Shown here in pieces: positions 1 through 9,330 of a stretch of DNA of 38,056 nucleotides (its first letter is position 1; each line of letters begins with the position of its first letter). The stretch is taken from positions 1-38,056 of the forward strand of contig JAUCBJ010005483.1 in the NCBI GenBank assembly GCA_032718475.1. Direction: 5' to 3'. The notes under the pieces were generated by a model, which was not told the DNA's origin, did not search any database, and saw nothing but the letters and a program-made list of their open reading frames with translations. Origin of the DNA: Nemertoderma westbladi. Lineage: Eukaryota; Xenacoelomorpha; Nemertodermatida; Nemertodermatidae. The translations under genes and the position numbers were made by a program.

Positions 1-598
1 ATGATTGATCAGTTTTATTGTTGGATTCAAACACTGCATTGAGATCACCCTGTGGTTCCTACACCGAGAACTGTGTCCTGTAGTGACTGAATAATGAGTC
101 TGTAATCTCATCCGGAATTGTATGTCTCAGTTCAGGGGCCTTGGTAGTGTTCCAAAACCTTGGTCTATTAGATTTGCATGAGGCTGCAAGATCCTTAAGA
201 TGTTTGTGATAAGAAGATCATTCGACTTGAGAGATAGCCCAGCCATATTCGAGACATGCCATTCTATATTCTTCGTAAAGATCACTGGGTATGGTTAAGA
301 AGTCCTCCATTTTTCTTCAAAGCTAATTGAGCATTATCAAGTTTTTCATTACAAATTCCCAGTTTGAATTTTTGCTCATTGTCAGTTCACTGTACTTGTT
401 TAGATTTCCCGTAAGTTCGTTTAGATTTCGTGTAAGTAGCAGGTATGTTTTTCCTTGAAGCATTTTCCAAAGTCAAAACAACATGATTGATAACGGCATC
501 TGCATCCTTTGAGTTGGTAGTTAGAATGCGGTCTGGAAGCGGTCTCTCCAGTAGGTTATCTTGTATACTGTTGCGGTAGTTTGAATGCTGCATTTCTG
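1..598 (-). pseudogene. Degenerate LINE ORF2 linker region (between endonuclease and RT)
   Basis: Read on the minus strand, 593-387 is open and gives a 68-residue piece containing LERPLPDRILTTNSKDAD and NIPATYTKSKRTYGK. This resembles the basic stretch that follows the endonuclease in CR1/Jockey-type LINE polyproteins. Below 387 the reading frame breaks several times, but similar-looking pieces continue in shifted frames, such as SDLYEEYRMACLEYGW near 270 and RFWNTTKAPELRHTIPDEI near 130. No RT or endonuclease motif is present, so the family call rests on resemblance of the linker only. It is a separate copy from the LINE at 896-2330, which has its own linker. It is a dead remnant and not a host gene as far as can be seen. 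Confidence 0.4.
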
Positions 599-852
599 TA
601 GCCCTTCCAAAATGGAAATTTGGAAACTTTCATTTTGTTTTAGGCATTGCACTCTTCTTCAATTTCGTTTCCTCATGCAGATCAAGACATGTTGAGACAG
701 GGACATGATGTGAAATATTTGAAGAATCCCTTGGTTACTTATTAAGTTTTTTTTGCAAAGACAATGATATTAGAATGTGTATTATAATATATGAATGGTG
801 CATAACACATCCCATTATGGATAGTTTGAAATATGTTGACATAGGACCCATT

Positions 853-876
853 GGGGGGGGGGGGGGGGGGGGGGGG
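853..876. repeat. G24 homopolymer
   Basis: An uninterrupted run of 24 G on the plus strand. The proline-rich ORF it creates on the minus strand is not a gene. The rest of 599-895 shows no gene or repeat that I can support. Confidence 0.9.
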
Positions 877-895
877 AATGTTCCCCCGGCCGCAC

Positions 896-2330
896 TCACC
901 CAGGTGCGCTAAATTGCAGGGCAAATGTCAGGGTATTCTTGTAAAAATGGGACAAATCAGTAAAAATCACAACTAATAGTATGGCCAAGATATATCTGTT
1001 CAACACAAGGTAAAATTTTACTAAAGAGATATACGTCTCCGTATATGTCCGTCGTACGTAAATATTAAAAAGTAGGGGCAACAGCAAACTCCCTTGCCTG
1101 ACACCATTTGAAACAGAGAAGGGCGAAGAAATCACCGCACCCCAACCCACCGCAACTGACTGCACACTATACCAAAAAGCAACAATACGAAAAATACATA
1201 TCGGAATATTAAAGTCGAGCATTTTACGAAACAGTTTGAAATGGTTCACACGATCAAATGCCTTAGAGGCGTCAAGAAAAGCACAATATACTGGATAATC
1301 CCTACTAATATAAAGCTGAACAGTTTCTTTTAGTGTAAATATACATAAGTCAGTACCTAAATCTTTCTGAAAACCAAATTGATTGCCCGCAATCTCAGCG
1401 CAATCAACAATGCAATTAATTATACAGGACTCAAAAATTTTGGAACAGATGGTGGTAGCCTTAGTTATAGGCCTATAATTAGCATCATCACTGATACTAC
1501 TATTTTTATCTTTCACTATTGGTGAAATGGAAGAAGAGATTAACAATTCTGGTAAGTAACCAAACAATGCGAAATTAAACTATCAAATAACAATGTTAAT
1601 ATAACAGTTAATTTATTTATTTATTTTCTTTATTCCATCGGGCCGAAACCCATTGTACATAGGCCTACCTACAATATGCACGATATACATACAAAAATCA
1701 ACACAACACAATAATTTGCACAATTGATTATTACTGGGTTATGTACCCAAAACACGTTTCCATCTATCAATAATGACAGAATCATCTTTCGTAACTAGAT
1801 AACAAGCTGCTACAATTCGATTATTTGACTTGGTTACACGATTATACATAGAATACATGTTACTACGTAACACGGATTTAAATGTATTTACTCTGTTAGC
1901 GACAAAAAATGTGTCGGCATCCTCAGAATCGTTAAGCGATTATTTGCATAAATGTAACATTCTGGTGCATTATTGTATGTCTGGCCCCGATGCTTTGCCT
2001 GGTTTAAGTGCAGCAATTGCTGTCTTAATATAATTAACAGAAATATGGAGCTTGGACGAACCATCCCATTTGCTAAAACGATTATTTACATAGGCTACAT
2101 CGTCGCTATTTGAAGATACAGAATTAAAAATAATTTCGTATTTGCACTTAAAGAGATTCACAATTATCTTTTCACTACTAGCACCACTAATAGTAGAGGA
2201 GGGTGAAGATATAGAACTGGTCTGTTTTTTAACATTAGACCAAACGTCTTTATTGGAGTTTACAAAAGATGAGGCTAATTTATCCGATCGTAAAGCATTA
2301 TTTACATGTATCTTGAAGATTTACACTGTA
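896..2330 (-). mobile_element. 5'- and 3'-truncated CR1/Jockey-like LINE, reverse transcriptase fragment
   Basis: Minus-strand remnant of a non-LTR retrotransposon. Going down from 2330, the pre-RT linker (RSDKLASSFVNSNKDVWSNV) leads to IKTAIAALKPGKASGPD, the classic start of the LINE RT domain. After an interruption at about 1606-1975 the RT resumes with LPELLISSSISPIVKDK, NYRPITKATTICSKIFE, the catalytic FLDASKAFDRVNH block and NGVRQGSLL. The FADD box and everything after it are missing; the frame loses similarity below about 1080. There is a frameshift near 1565, where LFDSLISHC and GYLPE are in different frames. The copy is inactive. It begins almost exactly at the stop codon of the neighbouring candidate exon at 2321-2579. 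Confidence 0.8.
1606..1975 (-). mobile_element. 5'-truncated LINE 3' end nested in the older LINE
   Basis: This block separates the GPD motif from the rest of the RT in the surrounding LINE. On the minus strand it reads FFVANRVNTFKSVLRSNMYS followed by RVTKSNNRIVAACYL and a stop near 1740. That resembles the extreme C-terminus of CR1-like LINE polyproteins. A 3' UTR follows with GGAATAAAG (poly-A signal) and an (AAAT)n tail at 1614-1630. A C-terminus, UTR and tail without the rest of the protein is what a 5'-truncated LINE insertion looks like. The right-hand junction (about 1935-1975) is uncertain and I could not identify a target-site duplication. Confidence 0.65.
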
Positions 2331-2579
2331 GTCACATGAGGGTGGGACCCTATTATATCTAATGTTCGATCACGGTTGGAAGGAAGTTCATACAGTGGAT
2401 GTTGGTTGTAATAACTTGGGGCCTCATAGTCTCTATCATGTCGACTGAAGTTGGATTGACAATCATCTGGTGGATTATGGTTTTGGCTGTGGTTACTTGA
2501 AGCCTCATCTCGTCTCAATGTTGAAAAACGATCATTTTGTGAGCCCTGGAGGTGACTTGTGGATGGATGGATGTGAGCC
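2321..2579 (-). CDS. Candidate terminal exon, Asn/Arg/Asp-rich protein ending in TTV
   Basis: An open minus-strand frame of about 85 codons runs to the TAA at 2323-2321. It is bounded upstream by an in-frame stop at 2587-2585 and a plausible acceptor (TTTAACATAG, AG at 2581-2580), which would start the exon with one leftover base. The protein is hydrophilic: SQNDRFSTLRRDEASSNHSQ, then DDCQSNFSRHDRDYEAPSYY, with C-terminus IGSHPHVTTV. The final T-T-V fits a class I PDZ-binding tail, as found on many receptors and adaptor proteins. No family was recognised and no partner exon was located. It could also be a chance open frame; the codon composition and absence of stops favour coding only moderately. 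Confidence 0.3.
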
Positions 2580-2659
2580 CTATGTTAAAGGGAACTTCGG
2601 TTTTGATTTCCATAAGATGGCGGGAATGTCTTTTATTATGATATATTTAAACATTTTAA

Positions 2660-2720
2660 ATAGATAGATAGATAGATAGATTTTATTGACTTAAGTCCAA
2701 ATGGAGGCAAATATCAAGTT
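2660..2720 (-). repeat. (TAGA)n tract at a probable retroelement 3' end
   Basis: A short TAGA microsatellite (about 2662-2680) is followed on the plus strand by TTTTATTGACTTAAGTCC. Read on the minus strand, the sequence therefore ends in (TCTA)n after an AATAAAA. This arrangement is typical of LINE or SINE 3' ends. Nothing coding is visible in 2720-2900. Confidence 0.35.
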
Positions 2721-2903
2721 ATTACACACAAACAAAAATATACCATACCATAAAAATACATACTATTACTAGCTAGTAAATAATTCACAAGCTCCATAAA
2801 AATACCATAGCTACCATAACTAATAATGTTAACAAAAAAAAAGTACAATTTATTTATTTTCAAAAAAATACTAGCTACCAATATTACCAATTAGTACCAA
2901 TTA

Positions 2904-3057
2904 AATTCGGTCCCGGAGTATTCGGTCCCATTAACATGTATGTTTTGAATTTTCCTAGTCAGTATCCGGACAATTCGGTCCCGGACAATTTGGTCCCAAA
3001 ACACAAAATTAATGGGACCGAATTGTCCGCGACCGAATTGTCTGGACCGAATTGTCC
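2904..3057. repeat. Palindromic cluster of AATTCGGTCC motifs
   Basis: Seven copies of a motif close to GGACAATTCGGTCC occur in 154 bp. Four point one way (2905, 2920, 2967, 2983) and three the opposite way (3014, 3031, 3043). TTCGGTCCCATTAA at 2920-2933 is the exact reverse complement of TTAATGGGACCGAA at 3009-3022, and the inner arms at 2964-2998 and 3013-3057 also pair. The whole block can fold into a branched hairpin. It looks like a foldback or MITE-type element; no ORF is present. Confidence 0.7.
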
Positions 3058-4239
3058 TGCTTCCCATGTGCTAGCTCATCCATTGACCGTCTATTAACGA
3101 TTGTGATTTTCCCACCTATTGTGCCTTTTAATAAGGAGCAGGAGATTTCATCGAATAACATTTTCTGGAATCGTTGAAGATTAACCATTTTTATGGAAGT
3201 CAGTGACCTATGTAATCATCCTTGGGATTAAGAATAATTTTTGATGATCTTGCTGTCTCTAAGAAGCCTTTTGGGTATGGTCAGAAGGTTGAACATATCA
3301 GAAATTGAATCTGATGAAACCTGAGCTATTGTTGGTTTCACAGCATGAGATGGACTGACTGTGGTAACAAGATTGCTGTGTGGGAGACTTAAGCTTGGCT
3401 TAAAGGCTAGATTAAGGAGCATGCCCTTTTCTTCAAAGATTTTGACTTCCTCCAAACATTTTCGAATCCATTTCCGTGCACTATTACTATCAAGGTGAAA
3501 TATTGTTCTGCTCCTGTACTGTGGCTAGAGCATATAGGCAAGTGTATACACCACTATCAAATGTATTTGTTTGTTTGGAGAAGGTGGAGTTTTCTGTACT
3601 TGCAGACCACAGTTTATGTGTTGCTTTGTTAGTAACCCACGGATTATGTTTATCAATCATATTTAACAGTTCAATTATAGCAAACGTCCACTTGCTCGGC
3701 ATTGAAGATCCTAGTGAATCAAAGCGGTATACTGTGCAAGACAAAATGGTTGCCTGTACATTCAGGAAATAGTAGTATATAAATAGGAAATAGTAGTGTT
3801 TTGAGATATCGCCTAATGTAATGTGGAGATACATACTTAAGATGATACATATTTAAGGCGCTAAGGTATTCCCAACCACGAGTGTTCAGTTTAAAAGTTA
3901 GTTGAGAAGGTATTGCCACTGCATGTGGAAATTGTCTCTCCAATATTCCAAGAAAAGCATCAACTATGTCATCACTGAGCCAACACTGAGGCTTTAGGAT
4001 CTCCAGAGCAGTATGTTCCAGTGATGTAGAGATACCAAGTGGAGTGGCCTTTAGTTCATTAAGATAAAGAAATATAGCATCATTGACTTCCTCGCTATTC
4101 AGTATCTCCGCAGAGTTGGGGTGTACTTCAAAGAACCCCTCAGAGGTTGATCCATCGTTTGGATAGTTGTTAGTACTAGTCACCACATTTGAGACCCCAA
4201 GGCATGTACCAACTAGACCACTGAGTGATTTAGATTTAG

Positions 4240-4555
4240 GCACATTATATTTTCCCAGGCACCCCCAAGCCAGGTCATGGGCTGTATTGTTTCCCAGGCC
4301 TACATGGTTGGGTGTGGTCTGGTCAGGGCTGGTCTGGTCTGGTCGCTCAATTCAGATGGAAGAGGAATGCTTCTGATTAACGGATCTTGTACGAGAACAT
4401 CACTGGATTCACTGGATTTTGACAGATCAGAATCTAACTTGTCGAGTATTTTGGGTCCATTATTATATTATCCCAAGCACTCTAAAGCCAGGTCATGGGA
4501 TGTATGGTTTCCCGGACCTACCTGGTTGGGGGTGGTCTGGTCAGGGACATTGCCT
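4240..4555. repeat. Two diverged copies of a segment of about 90 bp, 230 bp apart
   Basis: 4240-4345 and 4470-4555 share CAAGCCAGGTCATGGGCTGT-like and GGTTGGGGGTGGTCTGGTCA-like sequence in the same order. The minus-strand readings are related (NNTAHDLAWGCLGKY and NHTSHDLALECLG). This is an internal duplication in the linker of the decayed peptidase gene. Confidence 0.6.
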
Positions 4556-4680
4556 GATTTAGTAGGAGGAGGTGTTCATCCATCCACTAGATCTTGGCCA
4601 GGATTGTTGTTGGATTCATTGAGTTTAATCTCTGAACTTGATCAGACTCATTGTCAGATTCATTGTGTTTAAACTCTGGA

Positions 4681-4935
4681 CCTTGGACTTCATCATTGCC
4701 AGATACATTGGGTTTAAACTTCGGATCTAGGACTTCATCAATGCCGGATACATTGGTTTAAACTCCGGATCTAGGACTTCATCAATGCCGGATACATTGG
4801 GTTTAAACTTCGGATCTAGGACTTCATCATTGCCGGATACATTGGGTTTAAACTTCGGATCTAGGACTTCATCAATGCCGGATACATTGGGTTTAAACTC
4901 CGGATCTAGGACTTCATCAATGCTGGAAACATTGG
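4681..4935 (-). repeat. 45-bp tandem repeat (about 5.5 copies) coding a 15-residue module
   Basis: Units start at successive GGACTTCATC motifs on the plus strand (4685, 4730 and so on), 45 bp apart, with one 44-bp unit near 4760 that has lost a C. On the minus strand the unit translates to the acidic module DEVLDPEFKPNVSGI and variants. A period divisible by three and frame-preserving variation suggest the array expanded while the sequence was still coding. The plus-strand translation MPDTLGLNFGSRTSS is the shadow. Confidence 0.85.
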
Positions 4936-5039
4936 GAATGTCTGGTATAATCTTTGGAGGAGCATCTTGGCTCCTAGTGTGAGGTCTGGTTTCCTGGTAT
5001 TTCTGCCCAAGCTGCTGCTAGTATCCGGGTCCCCTCTTA

Positions 5040-6098
5040 CCTTGGCGAACAGCTGCAAAAATGAGCGAATGCTTCACGATTTTGTGTGTCATCCCAACAA
5101 TGTAATCATAAATCTTAGCTATACAAATTTTAATGATCAGTAGTTGCTAAGCTTTTGTTTATGCTTTTGCCTTTTAAATCTTCATAATATACTGTACATA
5201 ATATTGACAAAGGCAGGCTAGCTAGTCTAGTTATAGAGCAATATCTCTATAGTCCTACTATTGTATAGCTATTCATACATCATTATATTGAACATAGATT
5301 AAAATTCAAGTTCAGGAAAATACCATATATGTAATATGTTTGTTAGAATTATGGCGAATGGGTCACCATGTGGCAGGGATAAGCTCATCTTGAATAATCC
5401 CCAGGACTGCCAAAGTACAGTGTGACATTGAATCGTACATATTCTAAGGTATGCCATGTGTTCTGGATGAATAGTTGAATTTAATTTACAAGTAAGAGAT
5501 ATTACTTCCACAACATTTATCACAAAGTACCTATCTATCTCTAATGGTCACGCTATTAACTCAATTAATTATTATCATAGTAATGATTAGATTGTAGATT
5601 TTCAAATGTTCAAATGCCTCATTCCCTTCTCAAGATGTTGAACCCAACATTTGGTTAGTTTGAGAGCTGTTTGAATTAGTCTCCTCTATTTCTCTGATAA
5701 ACGGTGATGTTTGGTACGACTTCATTAGACAGTACCTAACAAATTATAAATATAGATTATTTCAATCTAATATTTCTCGACAGTGGGACACAAATGATGA
5801 TATTAAGTTGAGCGAGCTTGGACTGTGGAAATGGGGTGCATACAGGCTTTCGGTAGCAGTTTCGTTTCTACGAAGTCCAGATGCTAGCATAGTACTGTAA
5901 TTTGGAAATCACTGACAGATTGATGCTTTTGATTTCGAAGATAGACATTTCGTCGTAAAAGTTACTATTATTTTTGTTAGGTGGTAAATTTGATGACTAT
6001 GACTGGAAGTCAGTCAGTAGGCCTATTTATTATATTATATATTGTGAAAATACTCCAAATTAGTTAACCTTATGAACGAAGTCAGATAGGTCTACAAG
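5040..6098. other. Non-coding stretch upstream of the transporter
   Basis: AT-rich sequence without a convincing ORF, tRNA or repeat. The in-frame TAG at 6087-6089 just before the transporter start shows that the transporter coding frame does not extend upstream as one exon. No clear TATA box or splice border was found. Confidence 0.5.
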
Positions 6099-7400
6099 AT
6101 GCCAGATGAAGCTGCTCCCATTATCCCTTGTCATGTAAATAACGTTGGTGCCTTTCAGACTGGCCATAGAAGTGGCTGGAGATTATACATGTTGGTTATC
6201 ATGTTGCTGGTGTATCAAATATTACCAGGTTGGTGTCACAATCTATTACAGAGCTTCTTTCCAATTGTCGTAGAAGACCGAAGTTGGTCGAACACTTTGA
6301 TGGGTGCATTACTGGCAATATATTCGTTTGTGAGTTTAATAATATTCATTACTTTTCCTCATTCTATCAATAATTGGGGAACTCGCATCTCTTTGGGCCT
6401 ATTTGGTGTTATTGGGGCAGTTTCCCAGTTGGCATTTGGGTTTGTAGAATATATCCCGAACAGCAATGGATTATACATATTCGCATGTTTTTCTCTGCGC
6501 ATAATTGAAGCGATTGGTCTAAACATTGGATTTATGTATGCTTACAGTATATTGATGGAATTGTGGCCAAGACATAGAACCTTATTAGCTAGTCTAGCAG
6601 TTGTTGCTGATAGCCTGGGTTTCATGATTGCTCCAGCTTTCGGTTCAACAGTTTTTGCTGCACTTGGTTTTGAGTTTCCATTTATCATATCAGGTTTGAT
6701 ATTTCTCATTATCGTCCTTTACTGCTGGATGGAGTCGCCAGGTTACATTTACGACAGATGTGAATCACAAGACAGACCAACATATATTGGTGTTTTGAAG
6801 AATCCAGGAATTACACTTATATTTATTTTGAATGTTTATTTTATAACACTGGCAACTTTTATTGGTGCGAACTATTCCTTGTACATTCATCAAGACTACA
6901 ATGTAAACCAGTACATTATTGGTGGTATATATATGATATTTCCGGCTATTCAAACAGGGATAGGTATTATAATATCCTTAATCATGAACAAATTTAAACC
7001 TATCATACCAACGATTTTCGGTGTAACATTACTAGCAGTATCAATGCAACTAATAGGCCCAACCGAACTACTAGGTTTACCACATAATCTCAATATCTCT
7101 ATCACTGGATGCGCTCTCTTTGGATTCGGTGCTGGAATATACCTAACTCCTGGACTGGAAACACAAACTCAACTGGCTGTGAATGTTTGCGGTTATCCAG
7201 ATAATGTTGACACAAGATCTCTTCTTCAACAGATGATGCGAATTGCATTCGCTGTTGGTGGTATCATTGGTCCTATCTTTGGGGGATTTCTTACTGATTA
7301 TTTAGGCATGGAAATCGCTTGTTCGCTACTCAGCCTACTGGGTTTACCTTTTCTTTTGGCTCTGTTGGCGGTTTTCATATTTAGATGTCATGTTGACTAG
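6099..7400 (+). CDS. SLC18B1-like MFS transporter (intronless, complete)
   Basis: A 433-residue multi-pass membrane protein of the major facilitator superfamily. About 12 hydrophobic segments are visible, in two six-helix halves joined by the loop near residues 208-228. The pattern FFPIVVEDRSWSNTLMGALL in the first helices, LRIIEA(I/V)G in helix 4, GFEFPFIISG at the end of the first half and the late GIIGPIFGGFLTDYLGMEIA match the order and motifs of SLC18B1, the vesicular polyamine transporter. The early R-x-S-W-S-N-T-x-MG segment aligns with its KKGVSNTIIG. Substrate is inferred only. The start is supported by an upstream in-frame TAG at 6087 and context AAGATGC. The CDS has no intron, which suggests a retrocopy or an intron-poor lineage. 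The frame is intact, so it is probably functional. The 3' end is repeated downstream. Confidence 0.85.
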   Translation: MPDEAAPIIPCHVNNVGAFQTGHRSGWRLYMLVIMLLVYQILPGWCHNLLQSFFPIVVEDRSWSNTLMGALLAIYSFVSLIIFITFPHSINNWGTRISLGLFGVIGAVSQLAFGFVEYIPNSNGLYIFACFSLRIIEAIGLNIGFMYAYSILMELWPRHRTLLASLAVVADSLGFMIAPAFGSTVFAALGFEFPFIISGLIFLIIVLYCWMESPGYIYDRCESQDRPTYIGVLKNPGITLIFILNVYFITLATFIGANYSLYIHQDYNVNQYIIGGIYMIFPAIQTGIGIIISLIMNKFKPIIPTIFGVTLLAVSMQLIGPTELLGLPHNLNISITGCALFGFGAGIYLTPGLETQTQLAVNVCGYPDNVDTRSLLQQMMRIAFAVGGIIGPIFGGFLTDYLGMEIACSLLSLLGLPFLLALLAVFIFRCHVD

Positions 7401-7471
7401 TATGAATATTATATAGAACAATGGTGGGATAGATATTATGTTGTTGTATTTTGGTGTAAGAATCGTGACGG

Positions 7472-7517
7472 AGAACGCACTCCTGACCTAACTGTGAACG
7501 CACTCCTGACCTAACTG
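7472..7517. repeat. 23-bp direct repeat, two copies
   Basis: GAACGCACTCCTGACCTAAC plus three bases occurs at 7472 and again at 7495, directly between the transporter 3' UTR and the duplicated 3' end. Confidence 0.85.
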
Positions 7518-7519
7518 TA

Positions 7520-7675
7520 ACTCGCTTGCTCGCTTATGAGTCTACTAGGGTTACCTTTTCTATTCGCTTTCTTGGTCGTGTTCATTTTAAGATGTCAAGT
7601 TGACACGTAGGAAAATTATCTAGAAAAACAATGGTGGGAGATCTATAATTTTGTTGTATTTTAGTGTAAGAATAT
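7520..7675 (+). pseudogene. Duplicated 3' end of the SLC18B1-like gene
   Basis: 7524-7610 reads ACSLMSLLGLPFLFAFLVVF then ILRCQVDT and a stop. It matches the last 28 residues of the intact gene with several substitutions. Similarity continues into the 3' UTR: both have AACAATGGTGGGA, then TTTTGTTGTATTTT or a close variant, then GTGTAAGAAT. Only the final transmembrane segment and tail are present, so this is a fragment left by a tandem duplication, with the body of one copy deleted or never copied. The changes are conservative, which suggests a once-functional paralogue. Confidence 0.8.
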
Positions 7676-7689
7676 TTCACAGATTCAGT

Positions 7690-8480
7690 TTACTCGGTTG
7701 TTAAGTATATAACTCAGTCTGTTTTTAGTCCCTTTAATAGTTCCTTATATTCGCAAGAATAGGATAAAACTAACGGAGTACTAACTTCAACTTATCATAT
7801 TCTTGTAGGATTGTAGAACAAATTAATTTCATAAGGTGGTATTAATTGCTGAATATTAATTGCTCTTGGAACAAATTTCGCAATTTGAAATCATAAAAAG
7901 TGTCGTTCATTGGCATAATTTTGGGGTAAATTCGCGACCGTATTCCTTCTACCTCCTGGCTGGCTGGCTGGTAGGACGTACTGGTACTGTAGTATGATGG
8001 ATAACGAGCATTTGAAGAATAATAGTCGTAGAATAGTCACCCAAGAGTGCCACTGGTGCGTCCTAAAATTAAACGGCGATCTATGAATCAATACCATATA
8101 CAAACATTAAACATAAACATCTTTAAACATTAAGCATTAGCTGGGAAGTGTAGCTTGAAATATAGAAAGGTATGATATGCTGATATGCACACAGTTATAA
8201 TTAATGTATAACCTAACCTGGTTCTCCATCCAACTTGAATTACTGTAAATTAAGTCACCACACAAATCCCATACAAATGGTGCACTAAAAATTATGTTAA
8301 CAATTATTATATATCTTTTTGAATTAGGCTACTGGTATTAACATGATTAAAGTAACTACTGTTTGAAATAAACTACTAAGGATTTTCCTGTGTAATTGAT
8401 AATTTGGTAATTATAAGAGAAAATTCAAAACAAACAAACATTACACATTACCTATGAAATGCTATCTACTGTAACTGTAC
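7690..8480. other. AT-rich stretch, nothing recognised
   Basis: No ORF longer than 70 codons with coding character, no RNA gene and no clear repeat apart from GGCTGGCTGGCTGG at about 7960. Confidence 0.5.
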
Positions 8481-8486
8481 TATACT

Positions 8487-8626
8487 GTACTGTAGGCCTA
8501 CTACATATTATAGTAGCAGTAGACCAGCAATAGGCTTCGCTTCCCTATACCAGTATAATAATGGTATAGGGAAGCGAAGCCTATTGCAGTATTATTTGAA
8601 CAAAATACTAAGCCTACAGTACGGTA
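8487..8626. repeat. Nested inverted repeat with perfect 26-bp arms
   Basis: The arm at 8527-8552 (GCAATAGGCTTCGCTTCCCT, then ATACCA) is the exact reverse complement of 8562-8587. The loop is 9 bases (GTATAATAA). Outside it, GTACTGTAGGC near 8489 pairs with GCCTACAGTAC near 8613, giving a second stem. The 61-base inner hairpin has no mismatch, which points to a recent origin or to selection. No poly-T run or ORF marks it as a known RNA gene. A miRNA-like precursor or a foldback element are both possible. Confidence 0.85.
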
Positions 8627-9004
8627 CATTATCATACATAGTGATGGAAAACTATTGCATACATTTAAATTTAGTATTAATAACAATGTTTTTTTTCAAA
8701 ATTACCAATTTACCAAGTTACACATAGGTCAGAGAATCTCTGTGTGAAATTTGAGACAAATTGGTCTAAAAATGGTCACTGGGGAAAGGTGTTTGTCACT
8801 GTGCCTCAAATGTGATATAACGGTAGTTTTCTACCGTTAGATGTGGGATGTATGCGGTTTACTTTCATTAAACGAAGTGTAATACTAATAAGCGAATAAC
8901 ATACAGAGGGGCCTACTGGTCAGCCGGTACTATATTGCCATAGGCAGAGATAGATGGCAGAACAACCTATATCAGTATATACTGACAGAGGGCGAGGTGC
9001 GACA

Positions 9005-9330
9005 TATCAGATATGGAGAAAAAAATACATGGTTTACCCAATCAGATATTGAGAAAAAAATTCATGGTTTAGCCAATTAGGTATTGAGCAAAAAAAGGCA
9101 AGGCTCGGCCAATCAGATATTGAGAAAAAAAACATTGAGAAATTAAATACATTGAAAGAAAATAAATATTATATTAAGAAAAAAACATTGAGAAAAAAAC
9201 AGTGAGAAAAAAATTATTTTAGATTTGACCAATCAGATAATGAGAAAAAATAGCTTGGCCAATAAAATATTAACAAAAAAATAACATTGAGATAATAATT
9301 AAATACATAGAGAAAAAAAACATTGAATGT
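9005..9330. repeat. AT-rich degenerate tandem repeat (ATTGAGAAAAAA type)
   Basis: At least eight copies of a (A)TTGAGAAAAAA core occur, several preceded by CCAATCAGAT or CCAATTAGGT and followed by TTCATGGTTTA. The spacing is irregular (about 20-55 bp). It is a decayed minisatellite. The flanking 8630-9000 and 9330-11230 hold no gene that I can support. Confidence 0.7.

Larger units (their letters stand above)
3228..5030 (-). pseudogene. Broken Ulp1/SENP-like (C48) peptidase gene with acidic N-terminal repeats
   Basis: Minus-strand pieces in shifted frames form one decayed gene. First comes a linker with RPHTRSQDAPPKIIPDIPNV and acidic 15-residue repeats of type DEVLDPEFKPNVSGI at 4935-4681. 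A second linker follows (KILDKLDSDLSKSSESSD). Then the peptidase part: LKPQCWLSDDIVDAFLGILE near 4000, TGNHFVL near 3745, VYRFDSLGSSMPSKWTFAII near 3700 and NTFDSGVYTCLYALA near 3555. WLSDDxI, the histidine-containing GNHFVL, the DSLGS block and D-x-GV-x-x-C-x-YA fit C48 peptidases. The nucleophile position reads Ser (AGT, 3553-3555) where the family has Cys. Frameshifts lie at about 4760, 3740 and 3490. Such peptidases remove SUMO-type modifiers or are carried by large DNA transposons; which applies here cannot be told. Confidence 0.55.

Noticed and set aside
742-924. Proline-run ORF
   Set aside because: Created by the G24 homopolymer, with no other coding character.
4785-4982. Plus-strand repeat protein MPDTLGLNFGSRTSS
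   Set aside because: The acidic minus-strand reading continues into the C48-like domain, so the plus frame is the shadow.
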